A DNA stretch of 64,000 nt from Rhizobium leguminosarum (GCF_001679785.1 NZ_CP016292.1:1-64000); one strand, 5' to 3'. Positions 1-10,092 are shown, counted from the first letter of the stretch. A program made the numbers and translations. The notes: generated by a model from the sequence alone, not told the origin.

Positions 1-2435
1 CGGCCTGGCAAACAGGGTGCGCACCTCCACCCCAGCGACAGCAGCCGCAGCCGCTCCATCAGCTGCACCGCCAGGAGCGAGTGGCCGCCGAGCTCGAAGA
101 AGTTGTCGTTGCGTCCGACCCGCTCGACACCGAGGAGCTCTTGCCAGATCCCGGCCAGCGCCGTCTCGACCGCGCCCTGCGGCGCTTCATAGGCCGCCCG
201 CGCATAGGCATCGTCGTCGGGGGCCGGCAGCGCCTGGCGGTCGAGCTTGCCGTTCGCCGTCAAGGGCAGCGCCTCGAGCCGCACGAAGGCAGCCGGCACC
301 ATGTAGTCGGGCAGCCGCCCGCCCAGATGGGCGCGCAAGGCGCCGGCCAGCCCGCTTCCATCCTCGTCGTCCGATCCTGCCTCGGGTCCACACACGACAT
401 AGGCGACAAGGTGCTGGTCGCCGGCGCGGTCGGCGCGCGCCACCACCACCGCATCGCCGACAAGCTCGTGCTCGCAAAGCCGTGCGGCGATCTCGCCCGG
501 CTCGATGCGGAAGCCGCGGATCTTCACCTGATCGTCGTTGCGGCCCAAAAACTCCAGATTGCCGTCCGGCAGATAACGCCCAAGGTCGCCGCTCCGGTAC
601 AGACGGTCGCCCTCCACAAACGGGCTGGCGATGAACCGCGCCGCCGTCAGCTCGGGACGGTTGAGGTAGCCACGCGCCACCCCGCCCCGCCGATGTAAAG
701 CTCACCCACCGCCCCGAACGGCACCGGCTGGGCAAACCGATCCAACAGATAGGCCACCGAATTGCGAATTGGTCGACCCAGCGGCACTCGTTGCCGGCCA
801 TCGAACTCAGCAGGCACCGGATAACAAAGACTAAAGGTGGTGTTCTCTGTCGGGCCGTAGCCATTTGAGATTCGCAGCGTCGGATGTCGCTTCTGGCATG
901 CCCTGATGGAAGCGATGGAGACCTCCTCGCCCCCGACCAGCAGTTGCTGTAGCCGATTGGTGCTCCGCCCCTCCGCGATATAGACGTCGAACAACCGGGC
1001 AGTCATCCAGGCGATGGTGACGCCTTGGTCCTGGATGATCTGGGCCAGCGTTGCGCTCGAGAGGTGACGTCCAGGATAGAGCACAACCCTGGCGCCGTTC
1101 GCCAAGGCACCCCAGACCTCGAACGTGGTCGCGTCGAATGTCGGCGAGGAGGCATTGAGAAAGATGTCCTGCGGCGAGATTTCGACGAAATCGTTGCCCG
1201 CCACCAGACGCACCAACCCCCGATGCTCGACCATGACGCCCTTTGGGGTTCCGGTGGAGCCTGAGGTGTAGATGACATAGGCGAGATGGCGCGGGCTCAG
1301 GCCAAGGGCGCGCGGGTCCGGGTTCGAGGCCGGCAGTTCGGCCCAGGCCGGGGTGGCCGTCTCCAGATCGACCACCGTCAGATCGACAAGCGCCTCGGGG
1401 CCGAGTGCGGCGCGTCCGGCGGCATCGCAAAGCAGCAGCCGCGGTGCGGCATCCTCGACAATCTGCCGCAGCCGCGCCGACGGATAGGCCGGATCCAGCG
1501 GCAGATAGGCGCCACCCGCCTTGAGGATCGCCAAAAGACCCACCACCATCGCCGGGCTGCGCTCCAGGCAGATCGCCACCGGCTGATCCGGCCTGACCCC
1601 AAGGGCGATCAGATGATGGGCCAGCCGGTTGGCCCGCGCGTTGAGCTCGCCATAGCTTAGGCGCTCCTCCTCATGGACCACCGCCACCGCCTCCGGCGCC
1701 TTTTGCACCTGTGCCTCGAACAGTTCATGGATGCACCGCTCCGACGGATAATCCGCCGCCGTCCGGTTCAGATCCTCCAGCAGATAGGTGCGCTCGGCGG
1801 CCGGCAGGATGTCGAGGTCGCGCACCGGCCTATTGGGGGCATGCTCCAGCGCCTCGGCCAGTTGCTCGAGCACCTGCTGCATGTAGCCGCAGATCCGATC
1901 GGCGGAGATCGGCTCCACCACCTGCGCCGTCAGGCCGAGCGCCTCGCCAGAATCCTCCACCGACAGGGTCAGTGGATAGTTGGTGCGCTCCTCGCTGCCC
2001 AGCCATTCCAGGCCGGACAGCACGTCGCTTGTTCCCACGCCGGCCATGGCCGGCGTGTTGTGACGGTAGTTCAACAGCGCGCTGAACAGCGGCGCCGGCG
2101 CCGCCACCCCGCTGCAGCGTTGCGCCAGCGCCAGCGAGGCATGCTCGTGCGCCAGCAGCTCGGAAAGCCGCGCATGCGTGGTCCGCACGCTCGCCTCGAC
2201 CCCGGTCCCGTCGAGGTCAAGCCGCACAGGCAGGGTGTTGATGAACAGGCCCAGCGCCCGGTCGGCGCCGGCACCGGCATGCATGCGGCCGAACAGCACC
2301 GTGCCGAACACCACCTGCTCGCGCCCGCTGCTCAGCGCCATCACCTGCCCCCAGGCCAGATGGCAAAGGCTCGCCAGGCTCACCCCCAGCCGCCGCGCCT
2401 GTTGCCGCAGCCGATCGTTGAGCGCCTGCGGCAGG
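1..2435 (-). pseudogene. Non-ribosomal peptide synthetase module fragment (C-A-PCP), decayed
   Basis: Read leftward, this holds the C-terminal half of a condensation domain, a full adenylation domain and the start of a carrier domain. Visible adenylation motifs are YTSGSTGTPKG, FDATTFEVWG, GYGPTENTTFS and [10 protein letters not shown]. Further on, [33 protein letters not shown] and a carrier motif [11 protein letters not shown] (serine for the phosphopantetheine arm) are present. The reading frame breaks after YIGGAG near 680 and again near 30. In both places one C of an expected run of five is missing on the plus strand. The 5' part of the condensation domain is cut by IS5-A at about 2436. 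NRPS modules activate and link amino acids; the substrate cannot be told from here. Either a true pseudogene or two homopolymer sequencing errors; the IS cut is real in any case. Confidence 0.9.
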
Positions 2436-3541
2436 GCGTTGTTGCGCGGATCACCCGGCGACTGATATTGGGCTTTGGTTTTCAGTCTCCTGATCGGGGT
2501 TTTGATGATGCCGCATAAGTTCAATGCCGACCGACGGGACAAGATAGCCAAGCAGAAGTTTAAGGTGACGAATTGGGCGGCCTATAATGAAAGCCTGCGT
2601 CAACGTGGTGATTTGACCGTGTGGGTGAGTGATGAGGCCCTTGCTTTATGGACGGCGCCGAGGCGGAGATCGCGGGGCGGTCAGCCGAAATACTCGGATC
2701 TGGCGATCACATTGTGCTTGACCCTACGCGTCGTCTACGGGCTGGCGCTACGCCAGACCCAAGGTCTGATGCGCAGCGTTGCGGCGCTGATGGAGTTCGA
2801 TATTGCCGTGCCTGACTTCTCCACCCTGTCGCGCCGGAGCAAAGGGCTGGCGTTGCCGTCGACAAAGTCCGGAGCCAGAGCGTCCGGTCCTGTTTATCTG
2901 GTGGTCGATAGCACGGGGTTAAAAGTCTTCGGTGAGGGCGAGTGGCTGGAAAACAAGCACACAATCAAGGTGAAACGTAAAAGATGGCGCAAGCTTCACA
3001 TTGGTCTTGATCTTGCTAGTGGTGAGATTGTCTGCGCGGATCTAACCACGGATGATGTTGGCGATCCGACCGCTTTGCCAGGTCTTCTGGATCAGATTGA
3101 TGGCCCAGTTGCCAAGTTTATCGCTGATGGCGCCTATGACGGAGCGCCGACCCGTGATCTTCTGGAGACACGCTTCGGCGAGATCGTGGAGATCATTATC
3201 CCGCCTCCCAAGACAGCAGTTGAAAGTCCGCAATCGGCGTTCAATCCAACGGTACGGGACCGCCATATCGCCGAAATCGAAAACAAGGGCCGGATGGCTT
3301 GGCAGAAATCCACCGGCTATAACCAGCGCAGCCGGGTGGAGACCCAGATGGGTAGATGGAAGACGGTCATTGGGCCAAAACTCAAAGCGAGGAACTTCGA
3401 CAATCAGAAAACAGAAGCCAAGATCGGCGTCCACGTTCTCAACCGGATGACTGAACTTGGCCGTCCAGAATTCCGGCGTGTTGTATGAAAAATCCCAAGG
3501 GTGGGGTTATCTCGTACAGAATCTGATCCCTGCAACACGTC
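2436..3541 (+). mobile_element. IS5-family element IS5-A, complete or nearly so
   Basis: Imperfect ends face each other: GCGTTGTTGCGCGGATCA at the left and, read inward, GACGTGTTGCAGGGATCA at the right. The transposase lies between. It separates an NRPS gene on the left from an ISL3 fragment on the right. No clear target duplication was seen, so the flanks may have been rearranged. Fragments of the same element recur near 10225, 21652 and 24182. Confidence 0.75.
2505..3488 (+). CDS. IS5-family transposase (IS5-A)
   Basis: A 327-aa DDE transposase that would cut and join the ends of IS5-A. The start is set at MPHKFNADRR, preceded by one extra Met codon, by analogy with the IS5-C transposase (MPYKHNADRR), which has the same length. 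DDE landmarks are visible: DSTGLKVFGEGEW for the first Asp, FIADGAYDG for the second, and the distal block RSRVETQMGRWK with the Glu. The frame is open throughout, so it may be active. Family membership is from motif recognition; the subgroup was not determined. Confidence 0.9.
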   Translation: MMPHKFNADRRDKIAKQKFKVTNWAAYNESLRQRGDLTVWVSDEALALWTAPRRRSRGGQPKYSDLAITLCLTLRVVYGLALRQTQGLMRSVAALMEFDIAVPDFSTLSRRSKGLALPSTKSGARASGPVYLVVDSTGLKVFGEGEWLENKHTIKVKRKRWRKLHIGLDLASGEIVCADLTTDDVGDPTALPGLLDQIDGPVAKFIADGAYDGAPTRDLLETRFGEIVEIIIPPPKTAVESPQSAFNPTVRDRHIAEIENKGRMAWQKSTGYNQRSRVETQMGRWKTVIGPKLKARNFDNQKTEAKIGVHVLNRMTELGRPEFRRVV

Positions 3542-3900
3542 CCTCCAAGCGCGAGGGCCAGATGGTGGACGAGATGCTCGAGACGCCCGGTTCGTCGGGC
3601 GTAGGGAGGTAGCACATCCCCGAACCGCTCGGCGAATATCTGCCTGCCGCAGAGCACCGCATCACAGGTGAACCTCCGCGTGCGGACGAGAAGTCTGACG
3701 CGCCTTCCCGACAGGGGGAGGTCCGCGACTTGGCGGCAATAGCGGCTTCGAACCGTTCGCGACATTCGTCCGCATGCCGGGCATGACGCGGTAGCGCCGG
3801 CTCGAGTAAGCAAGATGCAGGTCTCATCGTCAATGTGGGTGATGCGTTCGGCGATGAAACCAGCCGGTACCAAATCAGAGGGGCGAAACTTGGTGCTCAT
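3542..3900 (-). pseudogene. ISL3-family transposase, N-terminal fragment
   Basis: Leftward reading from ATG at 3900 gives the zinc-binding N-terminus typical of ISL3 transposases: CPACGRMSRTVRSRYCR followed by VADLPLSGRRVRLLVRTRRF. The frame runs into the right end of IS5-A, so about two thirds of the protein is gone. ISL3 proteins are about 400 aa; this is about 120. Non-functional remnant. Confidence 0.8.
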
Positions 3901-3984
3901 CAGGCTGATTCCTTTGTGGAAACCAGCGAAGCAGCATCGTTACAACTGCATCAAAACTGAGTCAGAGGGGATATTCGGCTTGAG

Positions 3985-5385
3985 CCCTACATTTGGCAGC
4001 AGCGACTGAGGTGCTGCGCTTCGAGCTGATGATAGAACGTGGTCTGTATGAGCAGCCACAAGCATCAGGAAAGGAAGCGCAGCATGAAGTATTATGCCGG
4101 ACGGGACGTTTCTGTGAAAGAGACGGCGATCTGCATTATCGACGAAACGGGGAAAATTTGCCGCGAGTTGAAGGTTACGAGCCACCCAGACGATCTCGTT
4201 TCGACTCTTAACAACCGGGCATATAACCTTGTTCGGATAGGGCTTGAAGCTGGTCCTCTGTCTCAATGGTTATTCAGCGGTTTGGCTGAAGCCGGGTTGC
4301 CTGCGGTTTGTATTTAGACCCGCCACACCAAGGCTTTCTTGAAAGCGCAGGTGAACAAGACCGATCGCAACGATGCCCGCGGCATCGCGCAGATGATGCG
4401 GGTCAATCTGTTTCGACCCGTTCACGTGAAGACGTTGACGAGCCAGAAACGCCGCGCTTTGCTGACAGCACGTAAGCTTCTGCAGGAGAAGGCGATTGCC
4501 ATAGAGAATGATATCCGGGGATTGTTACGCAACTTCGGCCTAAAGGTAGGGTTCATCGGAACGATCGGTTTCGAAGCTCGCATTCACGAGCTTATCGACG
4601 GCACGCCTGATCTTGGCGAAATCATCTCGCCTCTGCTTGCCGCCAGAGAGAAGCTGCGCGCCGAGTTCGCGAAGTTGCATCGGAAAGTCCTGGATCTGGT
4701 GCGCGACGACGACACCTGCCGACGCCTTATGACAATCCCCGGAGTTGGCCCCGTCACCTCGCTTGCCTTCGTCAGTACCATCGACGTCCCAGCTCGCTTT
4801 AAAAACTCCCGTGCAGTCGGGCCAGCACTCGGGTTGACCCCGGTGCTCAATCAGTCAGGGGAGAGTCATCGTGTCGGACGCGTTTCTTTATGCGGCGATG
4901 ACATGATGCGTGCCCTTCTCTATGAAGCGGCGCAGGTCATGCTGAGCCGTGTGAAGAAATGGTCATGGCTAAAGGCCTGGGCAATGAATATTGCCCGGAG
5001 GCGCGGTCGATCGAAGGCGATCGTAGCGCTGGCAAGGCGATTGGCGGTGATCATGCATCGCATGTGGAGTGACAGCTCTGAATTCCGGTGGACAAGGGAA
5101 AATGAAGTAATACCCGTCTGATCCGGCGTCGCAACCGACCAAGTAAAGCTTTGGAATTCCGCTGACCGGCGGAACGATGTCCTTTGCGGGACGACGGATG
5201 AGGTGAGTGCGCTTTGGGTCTTGTACCGGTTGTTACGACGGTTAGGACGTGAGTCAGATTGCACCGCCTCGTTCTTCTGATCCCATGATGGGAAGGCCAG
5301 GAAGCCTATCCCGAAGAGAAGCAAGGGCCCGTTAAAGGACATCAAAGGCCGGCAGATGGAAAGCTTCAAAAGTGCTTGACGCAAC
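3985..5385 (+). mobile_element. IS110-family element (approximate limits)
   Basis: Contains a near-complete IS110-type transposase frame plus about 260 bp of downstream non-coding sequence ending in a motif like AAAAGTGCTTGACGCAACTACG, a layout common at the right side of IS110/IS1111 elements. Such elements lack conventional terminal repeats, so both limits are estimates. Confidence 0.55.
4084..5121 (+). pseudogene. IS110-family transposase with internal amber stop
   Basis: Starts MKYYAGRDVSVKETAICI, which carries the first acidic residue of the DEDD RuvC-like domain. VNKTDRNDARGIAQMMR holds later acidic residues, and the C-terminal Tnp_20 region includes MTIPGVGPVTSLAF and SRAVGPALGLTP. 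Codon 78 (4315-4317) is TAG inside VCI-TRHTKAFLKAQV, where the family usually has a Glu codon, so a single G-to-T change would explain it. The frame is otherwise continuous over 345 codons. An AAGGAAGCGCAGC ribosome site precedes the ATG. Inactive unless the stop is read through. Confidence 0.85.
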
Positions 5386-5445
5386 TACGCCGAATAGAGA
5401 AGACCCAAATTTGCACGCCGAAACACAATGAAGGAAATCATCGCT

Positions 5446-5758
5446 TCAGTGGGCGGTCGAGCTCGCCATCGCAAATAGGCGGACGCCTTGCGCAAAATCT
5501 CGTTCGCCTGACGAAGTTAACGGTTCTCGCGCTCCAGAGCCTTCATCTTTTCCGCAACGACGCTCGGCAGACCTGCCCGCTTGCCGCTGTCGACCTCGGC
5601 CTTCTTCTCGTTGAGCGTGTGCGCCGAGCAGCCGATCTTGGCAGCTATGGAAGATACCGCTGCCCAGCGCGAGGCATGTTCGGCTGATGCTCCATCCCAA
5701 CTCGAACGGCTCGGCCACGGACTTCAGGGGAGAATTTGTTCGTCGTCTTGCTTGTCAT
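5446..5758 (-). pseudogene. IS3-family OrfA remnant
   Basis: Leftward from ATG at 5758 the frame gives [19 protein letters not shown], the start of an IS3 OrfA helix-turn-helix protein. Further on, in shifting frames, come [36 protein letters not shown] and LRQANEILRKASAY. At least one frameshift and one in-frame stop (ENR then TAA) interrupt it. No OrfB follows. Confidence 0.75.
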
Positions 5759-6085
5759 AGAGCCTACTTCTCACGAGTTGGGGTCTCCGGCAAAGGCGGG
5801 GCGGTTCAAACTGTCCAGAAATTAAGCGGAATGCCGTCCGGCTTTTTGATCGGAATCCTGTCCGGTTCAATCTCGGAATTCGCAGACATCCGCCCAGGCT
5901 GCAGCGTCGGCTTACGCGCTAATAGATGTTCGGATAGCGAGGATAATGCCTTTTGGGATGTCCTTGGCCACGGACGTGAGCCGACAGCGAGGCCATGATC
6001 CCGTCCCGATCCTACAACCACGCTCGGCCAGCTCGAGATCGCTCGGACGCGCGCCTTCTCGACGAAAGCGAGAGCAACATTGCCA
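5759..6085. other. Spacer without recognised gene
   Basis: About 330 bp between an IS3 remnant and IS5-C copy 1. Reading frames on both strands are short and unlike any family I recognise. Probably debris from older insertions. Confidence 0.4.
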
Positions 6086-7199
6086 AGCGTTGGTGCATGG
6101 ATCCTTTGTCAACGGTTTGGCGATAGGCAGGCAGGATCGAAATCAGTTTGATCCGAGTGCCATGCCGTACAAACACAACGCCGATCGTCGTCATCACGTC
6201 GGAAAGATGAAATTCAGGGTGACGAATTGGCGTGACTACGAAGCAGGTCTGCGCCGGCGTGGTAGCCTGACCTTATGGGTAACGCCGGAGGCACTGGCAG
6301 GATGGCGCGCTCCGCGACGCAAGACCCGCGGCGGCCAAGCCCAGTATTCCGATCTCGCCATTGAGACTGCGCTGACGCTGGGTTGCGTCTTCGCAATGCG
6401 GCTGCGCCAGACCGAGGGATTGCTCCACTCGCTGCTGGATCTCATGGGGCTGAAAGTCCCAGTTCCAGATCATACGACGCTGAGCCGTCGGGCACAGAAG
6501 TGGGAGCCATCAGCCCGACGAAACCCGCCGCTGCCGGACGGCCCGCTGCATGTGCTTGTCGATAGCACGGGATTGAAAGTCTACGGCGCCGGGCAGTGGC
6601 TGGAGCAAAAACATGGCGCCAGATCACGTCGCACCTGGCGCAAGCTGCATCTGGCAGTGGATGCCAAAAGTGGCGCGATCATTGCCCATGGGCTGACAGA
6701 CCAGAAAACGGATGATCCTTCCCAGGTGGCACCGCTGCTCGATCAGATCGACGGCGAGATCGACCAGTTCACGGCCGACGGAGCCTATGACGGCAAACCA
6801 ACCTATCGGTCTATCCTGCAGCACAGCGCAACCGCGAACATCGTCATTCCACCGCGTTCCACGGCGGTGGAAAGCGGTGATACCGGACCGCCTGGTCAAA
6901 GGGACAAGCACATTGCCGCAATCGCAAGCGACGGTCGGCTGAAATGGCAGGCAGCCGCCGGCTACGGCAAGCGTGCGCTGATCGAAACCGCCATCGGACG
7001 ATACAAGGGGCTGATCGGATTGCGCCTGCGGGCCCGCTCCTTTCCGGCTCAACAGACCGAGGTTGCCATCGGTTGCATCGTTCTCAACCGCATGCTGGCA
7101 TGTGGACGCCCGGAGTCTGTCCGGCGTCAAGTCACGCAGGCATAACCAACTACATCAAAGATCGAAATGCCCTCGATTTCATATCCGCGCACCAACGCC
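6086..7199 (+). mobile_element. IS5-C copy 1 (1114 bp)
   Basis: Bounded by inverted ends AGCGTTGGTGCATGGAT (left) and, read inward from the right, GGCGTTGGTGCGCGGAT. The nine bases after the right end are TCCGGCAGA. They are not repeated on the left, but they are the exact reverse complement of the nine bases after copy 4. The full unit recurs at 7530, 10783 and 18608. Confidence 0.9.
6162..7145 (+). CDS. IS5-family transposase, IS5-C copy 1
   Basis: A 327-aa DDE transposase. The start is ATG at 6162 (MPYKHNADRRHHVGKMKF); the frame is also open upstream to the inverted end. Landmarks: DSTGLKVYGAGQW with the first Asp, FTADGAYDGKPTY with the second, KRALIETAIGRYKGL with the distal Glu, and C-terminus RRQVTQA. 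The predicted protein is identical in copies 1, 2 and 4, which implies recent spread. About 40-50 percent like the IS5-A protein by eye. Confidence 0.92.
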   Translation: MPYKHNADRRHHVGKMKFRVTNWRDYEAGLRRRGSLTLWVTPEALAGWRAPRRKTRGGQAQYSDLAIETALTLGCVFAMRLRQTEGLLHSLLDLMGLKVPVPDHTTLSRRAQKWEPSARRNPPLPDGPLHVLVDSTGLKVYGAGQWLEQKHGARSRRTWRKLHLAVDAKSGAIIAHGLTDQKTDDPSQVAPLLDQIDGEIDQFTADGAYDGKPTYRSILQHSATANIVIPPRSTAVESGDTGPPGQRDKHIAAIASDGRLKWQAAAGYGKRALIETAIGRYKGLIGLRLRARSFPAQQTEVAIGCIVLNRMLACGRPESVRRQVTQA

Positions 7200-7529
7200 T
7201 CCGGCAGATGAACATCCACAAGCGGCGCCATATGTGATCGCCAGGACTGGAACTGTTCTTTCGGTGAGGTCATGCGTCGAAAATCGCAAGAGCACCAGCG
7301 CCGCCGCTCCAGGTGCGCCGGCCATTCCTGTCCCGCAGCGGGGTCATCTCCAGACTCCGTAACCATCCAATTCCTCCAGCACATAGCCGATCCGGGCTGC
7401 TGAAACTGAAGCAAACAATCGTTTTCGCGGCTGAACCGCGCAGCCATCCGACAAAAGCCGAATTGGCTAAAGCTTTACGTGCATAAGCTACTTATCATAT
7501 TCCCTGGCGAGCAGAAATGGACGGACCGA
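7200..7529. other. Spacer between two IS5-C copies
   Basis: About 330 bp, with one leftward frame of about 80 codons (MAARFSRENDCLLQF...) that I do not recognise. It carries the TCCGGCAGA sequence at its left edge and may be the right half of an old IS5-C target site whose left half now lies beyond 19722. Confidence 0.35.
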
Positions 7530-8643
7530 AGCGTTGGTGCATGGATCCTTTGTCAACGGTTTGGCGATAGGCAGGCAGGATCGAAATCAGTTTGATCCGA
7601 GTGCCATGCCGTACAAACACAACGCCGATCGTCGTCATCACGTCGGAAAGATGAAATTCAGGGTGACGAATTGGCGTGACTACGAAGCAGGTCTGCGCCG
7701 GCGTGGTAGCCTGACCTTATGGGTAACGCCGGAGGCACTGGCAGGATGGCGCGCTCCGCGACGCAAGACCCGCGGCGGCCAAGCCCAGTATTCCGATCTC
7801 GCCATTGAGACTGCGCTGACGCTGGGTTGCGTCTTCGCAATGCGGCTGCGCCAGACCGAGGGATTGCTCCACTCGCTGCTGGATCTCATGGGGCTGAAAG
7901 TCCCAGTTCCAGATCATACGACGCTGAGCCGTCGGGCACAGAAGTGGGAGCCATCAGCCCGACGAAACCCGCCGCTGCCGGACGGCCCGCTGCATGTGCT
8001 TGTCGATAGCACGGGATTGAAAGTCTACGGCGCCGGGCAGTGGCTGGAGCAAAAACATGGCGCCAGATCACGTCGCACCTGGCGCAAGCTGCATCTGGCA
8101 GTGGATGCCAAAAGTGGCGCGATCATTGCCCATGGGCTGACAGACCAGAAAACGGATGATCCTTCCCAGGTGGCACCGCTGCTCGATCAGATCGACGGCG
8201 AGATCGACCAGTTCACGGCCGACGGAGCCTATGACGGCAAACCAACCTATCGGTCTATCCTGCAGCACAGCGCAACCGCGAACATCGTCATTCCACCGCG
8301 TTCCACGGCGGTGGAAAGCGGTGATACCGGACCGCCTGGTCAAAGGGACAAGCACATTGCCGCAATCGCAAGCGACGGTCGGCTGAAATGGCAGGCAGCC
8401 GCCGGCTACGGCAAGCGTGCGCTGATCGAAACCGCCATCGGACGATACAAGGGGCTGATCGGATTGCGCCTGCGGGCCCGCTCCTTTCCGGCTCAACAGA
8501 CCGAGGTTGCCATCGGTTGCATCGTTCTCAACCGCATGCTGGCATGTGGACGCCCGGAGTCTGTCCGGCGTCAAGTCACGCAGGCATAACCAACTACATC
8601 AAAGATCGAAATGCCCTCGATTTCATATCCGCGCACCAACGCC
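7530..8643 (+). mobile_element. IS5-C copy 2 (1114 bp)
   Basis: Same ends and content as copy 1 and in the same orientation, 330 bp downstream of it. Left flank ACGGACCGA and right flank GCGGAGAAT do not match, so it is not a simple insertion still in its original target. Its right end abuts the 3' part of an IS6-type transposase. Confidence 0.9.
7606..8589 (+). CDS. IS5-family transposase, IS5-C copy 2
   Basis: 327-aa DDE transposase, identical in translation to copy 1, with the same start choice (MPYKHNADRR) and the same acidic motifs (DSTGLKVYG, ADGAYDGKP, LIETAIGRYK). Intact frame, potentially active in trans on every IS5-C copy in the window. Confidence 0.92.
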   Translation: MPYKHNADRRHHVGKMKFRVTNWRDYEAGLRRRGSLTLWVTPEALAGWRAPRRKTRGGQAQYSDLAIETALTLGCVFAMRLRQTEGLLHSLLDLMGLKVPVPDHTTLSRRAQKWEPSARRNPPLPDGPLHVLVDSTGLKVYGAGQWLEQKHGARSRRTWRKLHLAVDAKSGAIIAHGLTDQKTDDPSQVAPLLDQIDGEIDQFTADGAYDGKPTYRSILQHSATANIVIPPRSTAVESGDTGPPGQRDKHIAAIASDGRLKWQAAAGYGKRALIETAIGRYKGLIGLRLRARSFPAQQTEVAIGCIVLNRMLACGRPESVRRQVTQA

Positions 8644-8901
8644 GCGGAGAATTCTCACCAACCAGTCCGGCGGCGAGAGCGGATCATGAAGCGCTTCAAG
8701 TCACAGCGACATCTACAACGCTTCGTCTCCATCCATGATCCGATCGCCAACCTATTTCAAATCCCGCGCCACGACATCTCCTCCGGCCACCATCGCGAAT
8801 TGCGCACGGCGGCGATGAGCCTGTGGGCGAAAATTGCCCGAGCATGAGAGATATCTGCGGATGGCGTCTTTCGCTGGCCTTTCATCCGTTAAGTTTACGA
8901 G
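8644..8901 (+). pseudogene. IS6-family transposase, C-terminal fragment
   Basis: Begins inside the catalytic-Glu region (AENSHQPVRRRERIMKRFKS) and runs to a stop at 8847. The IS right end follows and finishes CGTTAAGTTTACGAGGC. The same sequence forms the 3' end of the IS6-type copy at 21090-21660. The 5' part was lost at the junction with IS5-C copy 2. Confidence 0.8.
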
Positions 8902-8914
8902 GCCAAGCCGGTGT

Positions 8915-9196
8915 CTAATTTTCGGGCGGCCATTGCTGCGCGCCATGCAGGACACGAACTAACTCCACATCGTCGGATACTACATAGACCACGATGAAGG
9001 GCGTCCCGGACACAACCAATTCCCTTGTTTCCGGCATTCGGCCTGTGCGGCCGGAGCGAGGAAAGTCACGCAACCGCTCAACCTGTCGCTCAATTTCATC
9101 CCACATATTGAGCGCTGCCAAAGGATTGTCCAATGCAATATGGTCAACGATCTTGTCGAGATCGATGGCATATGAATCACGCCTGACGATCCGCAT
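8915..9196 (-). CDS. RelE/ParE-family toxin
   Basis: 93 aa from ATG at 9196, four bases after the stop of the antitoxin gene, so the two are translationally linked. The sequence has the ParE layout: MRIVRRDSYAIDLDKIVDHIALDN, then WDEIERQVERLRDFPRSGR, then ELVVSGTPFIVVYVV and VLHGAQQWP. ParE toxins poison DNA gyrase while RelE toxins cleave mRNA; the typical C-terminal strand with H-GAQQWP is ParE-like. The expected partner is the gene just upstream. Target not provable from sequence. Confidence 0.85.
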   Translation of the reverse strand: MRIVRRDSYAIDLDKIVDHIALDNPLAALNMWDEIERQVERLRDFPRSGRTGRMPETRELVVSGTPFIVVYVVSDDVELVRVLHGAQQWPPEN

Positions 9197-9200
9197 GTAC

Positions 9201-9668
9201 TCAGCGACCTTGCGCGCCAATACGGCGCTGTAGGTCCGCCCGCTTCAACTGCGCCTTATCCGCCCATTCGTCCTCGGAAATTGCACGATTCGAGCCATCC
9301 TCAATCCCATCCATTGCCTTTTGCACCTGGCTTCGGAACCACGCATCATGTTCCCCCGCTGTATGGAGTTGTCGCTGACGTTCCGCCGTATCAGGCCGCT
9401 TGCGTTCCACGGCAGCCGGATCATGTTCGGTCATGTCGATTTCGAACCGTTCAAGTCCAAGCTCGTCACGAACATAAGCAGCAGCCGTGTTCAGATTCCG
9501 CCAGATTCGCATCCGGCGCGATCGTTGAGCGGCCACAGCTCTTTCGTTCGCTCCATATTTCACGAGAACGGCAAACCCGCCCGGCTGCCCAAAAATAACG
9601 GCGCCGTTGAGTGCGTGAGCGATCGCCAGGTTTTTGACGGCTTTGCCATCGATAGTATCCGGCTGCAT
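9201..9668 (-). CDS. Antitoxin partner of the ParE-like toxin, unusually long
   Basis: 155 aa. The start is ATG at 9668 behind AGAAGGGATTGCC, a fair ribosome site; longer upstream readings have none. Residues 1-45 (NLAIAHALNGAVIFGQPGGFAVLVKYG) form a compact fold I do not recognise. The C-terminal 50 residues (WFRSQVQKAMDGIEDGSNRAISEDEWADKAQ) look like the toxin-binding tail of type II antitoxins. ParD proteins are normally about 80-90 aa, so this is about twice the usual size and may be a fusion with another DNA-binding or sensor part. Likely autoregulates the pair. Confidence 0.65.
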   Translation of the reverse strand: MQPDTIDGKAVKNLAIAHALNGAVIFGQPGGFAVLVKYGANERAVAAQRSRRMRIWRNLNTAAAYVRDELGLERFEIDMTEHDPAAVERKRPDTAERQRQLHTAGEHDAWFRSQVQKAMDGIEDGSNRAISEDEWADKAQLKRADLQRRIGAQGR

Positions 9669-10092
9669 GGCAATCCCTTCTAATAAAAGCGATGCGTTTA
9701 TCAGATGTTTGCACGAATTTACCATTTTGGCAACGGCTTCGCCACCTTCTTCATTTCTAAAGCCATAAGGGAGCTTTCCGCGAGTGTGGGTGGTGCGGTT
9801 TTTGTTAAGTTTGTGCCACACCGGCCCGCAGTTTGCGCGGGCCGGAACCGTCGCAGGGATGCGTGAGCAGCCCGAACGGCGACGTCCGCTTATCTTTCTC
9901 TATCTTTAATAGAACTAGCCCGCATCTCTCACAGCGCCTGTGGCTTTGGTTGACGTTGGGCTGTTGGCGGCGGTCGGGGCCGGGCTCGCAGCCGAAGACG
10001 CGCGCGGCCGTCGCCGCGATGTGGGGCGTTTTGTCTGGGCCGGTGATGTATCCTTTTTCGTTGGTGGGTGGGTTCAGGTCCGGCGGCATCAT
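9669..10092. other. Intergenic stretch upstream of the antitoxin
   Basis: About 420 bp. No convincing gene seen. GC-rich frames occur on both strands without recognisable motifs. The right edge passes into the IS1380 remnant. Confidence 0.4.

Noticed and set aside
17..698. Open frames on the plus strand opposite the NRPS fragment
   Set aside because: They are Arg/Pro-rich antisense readings of a GC-rich gene whose minus-strand frame matches NRPS motifs.
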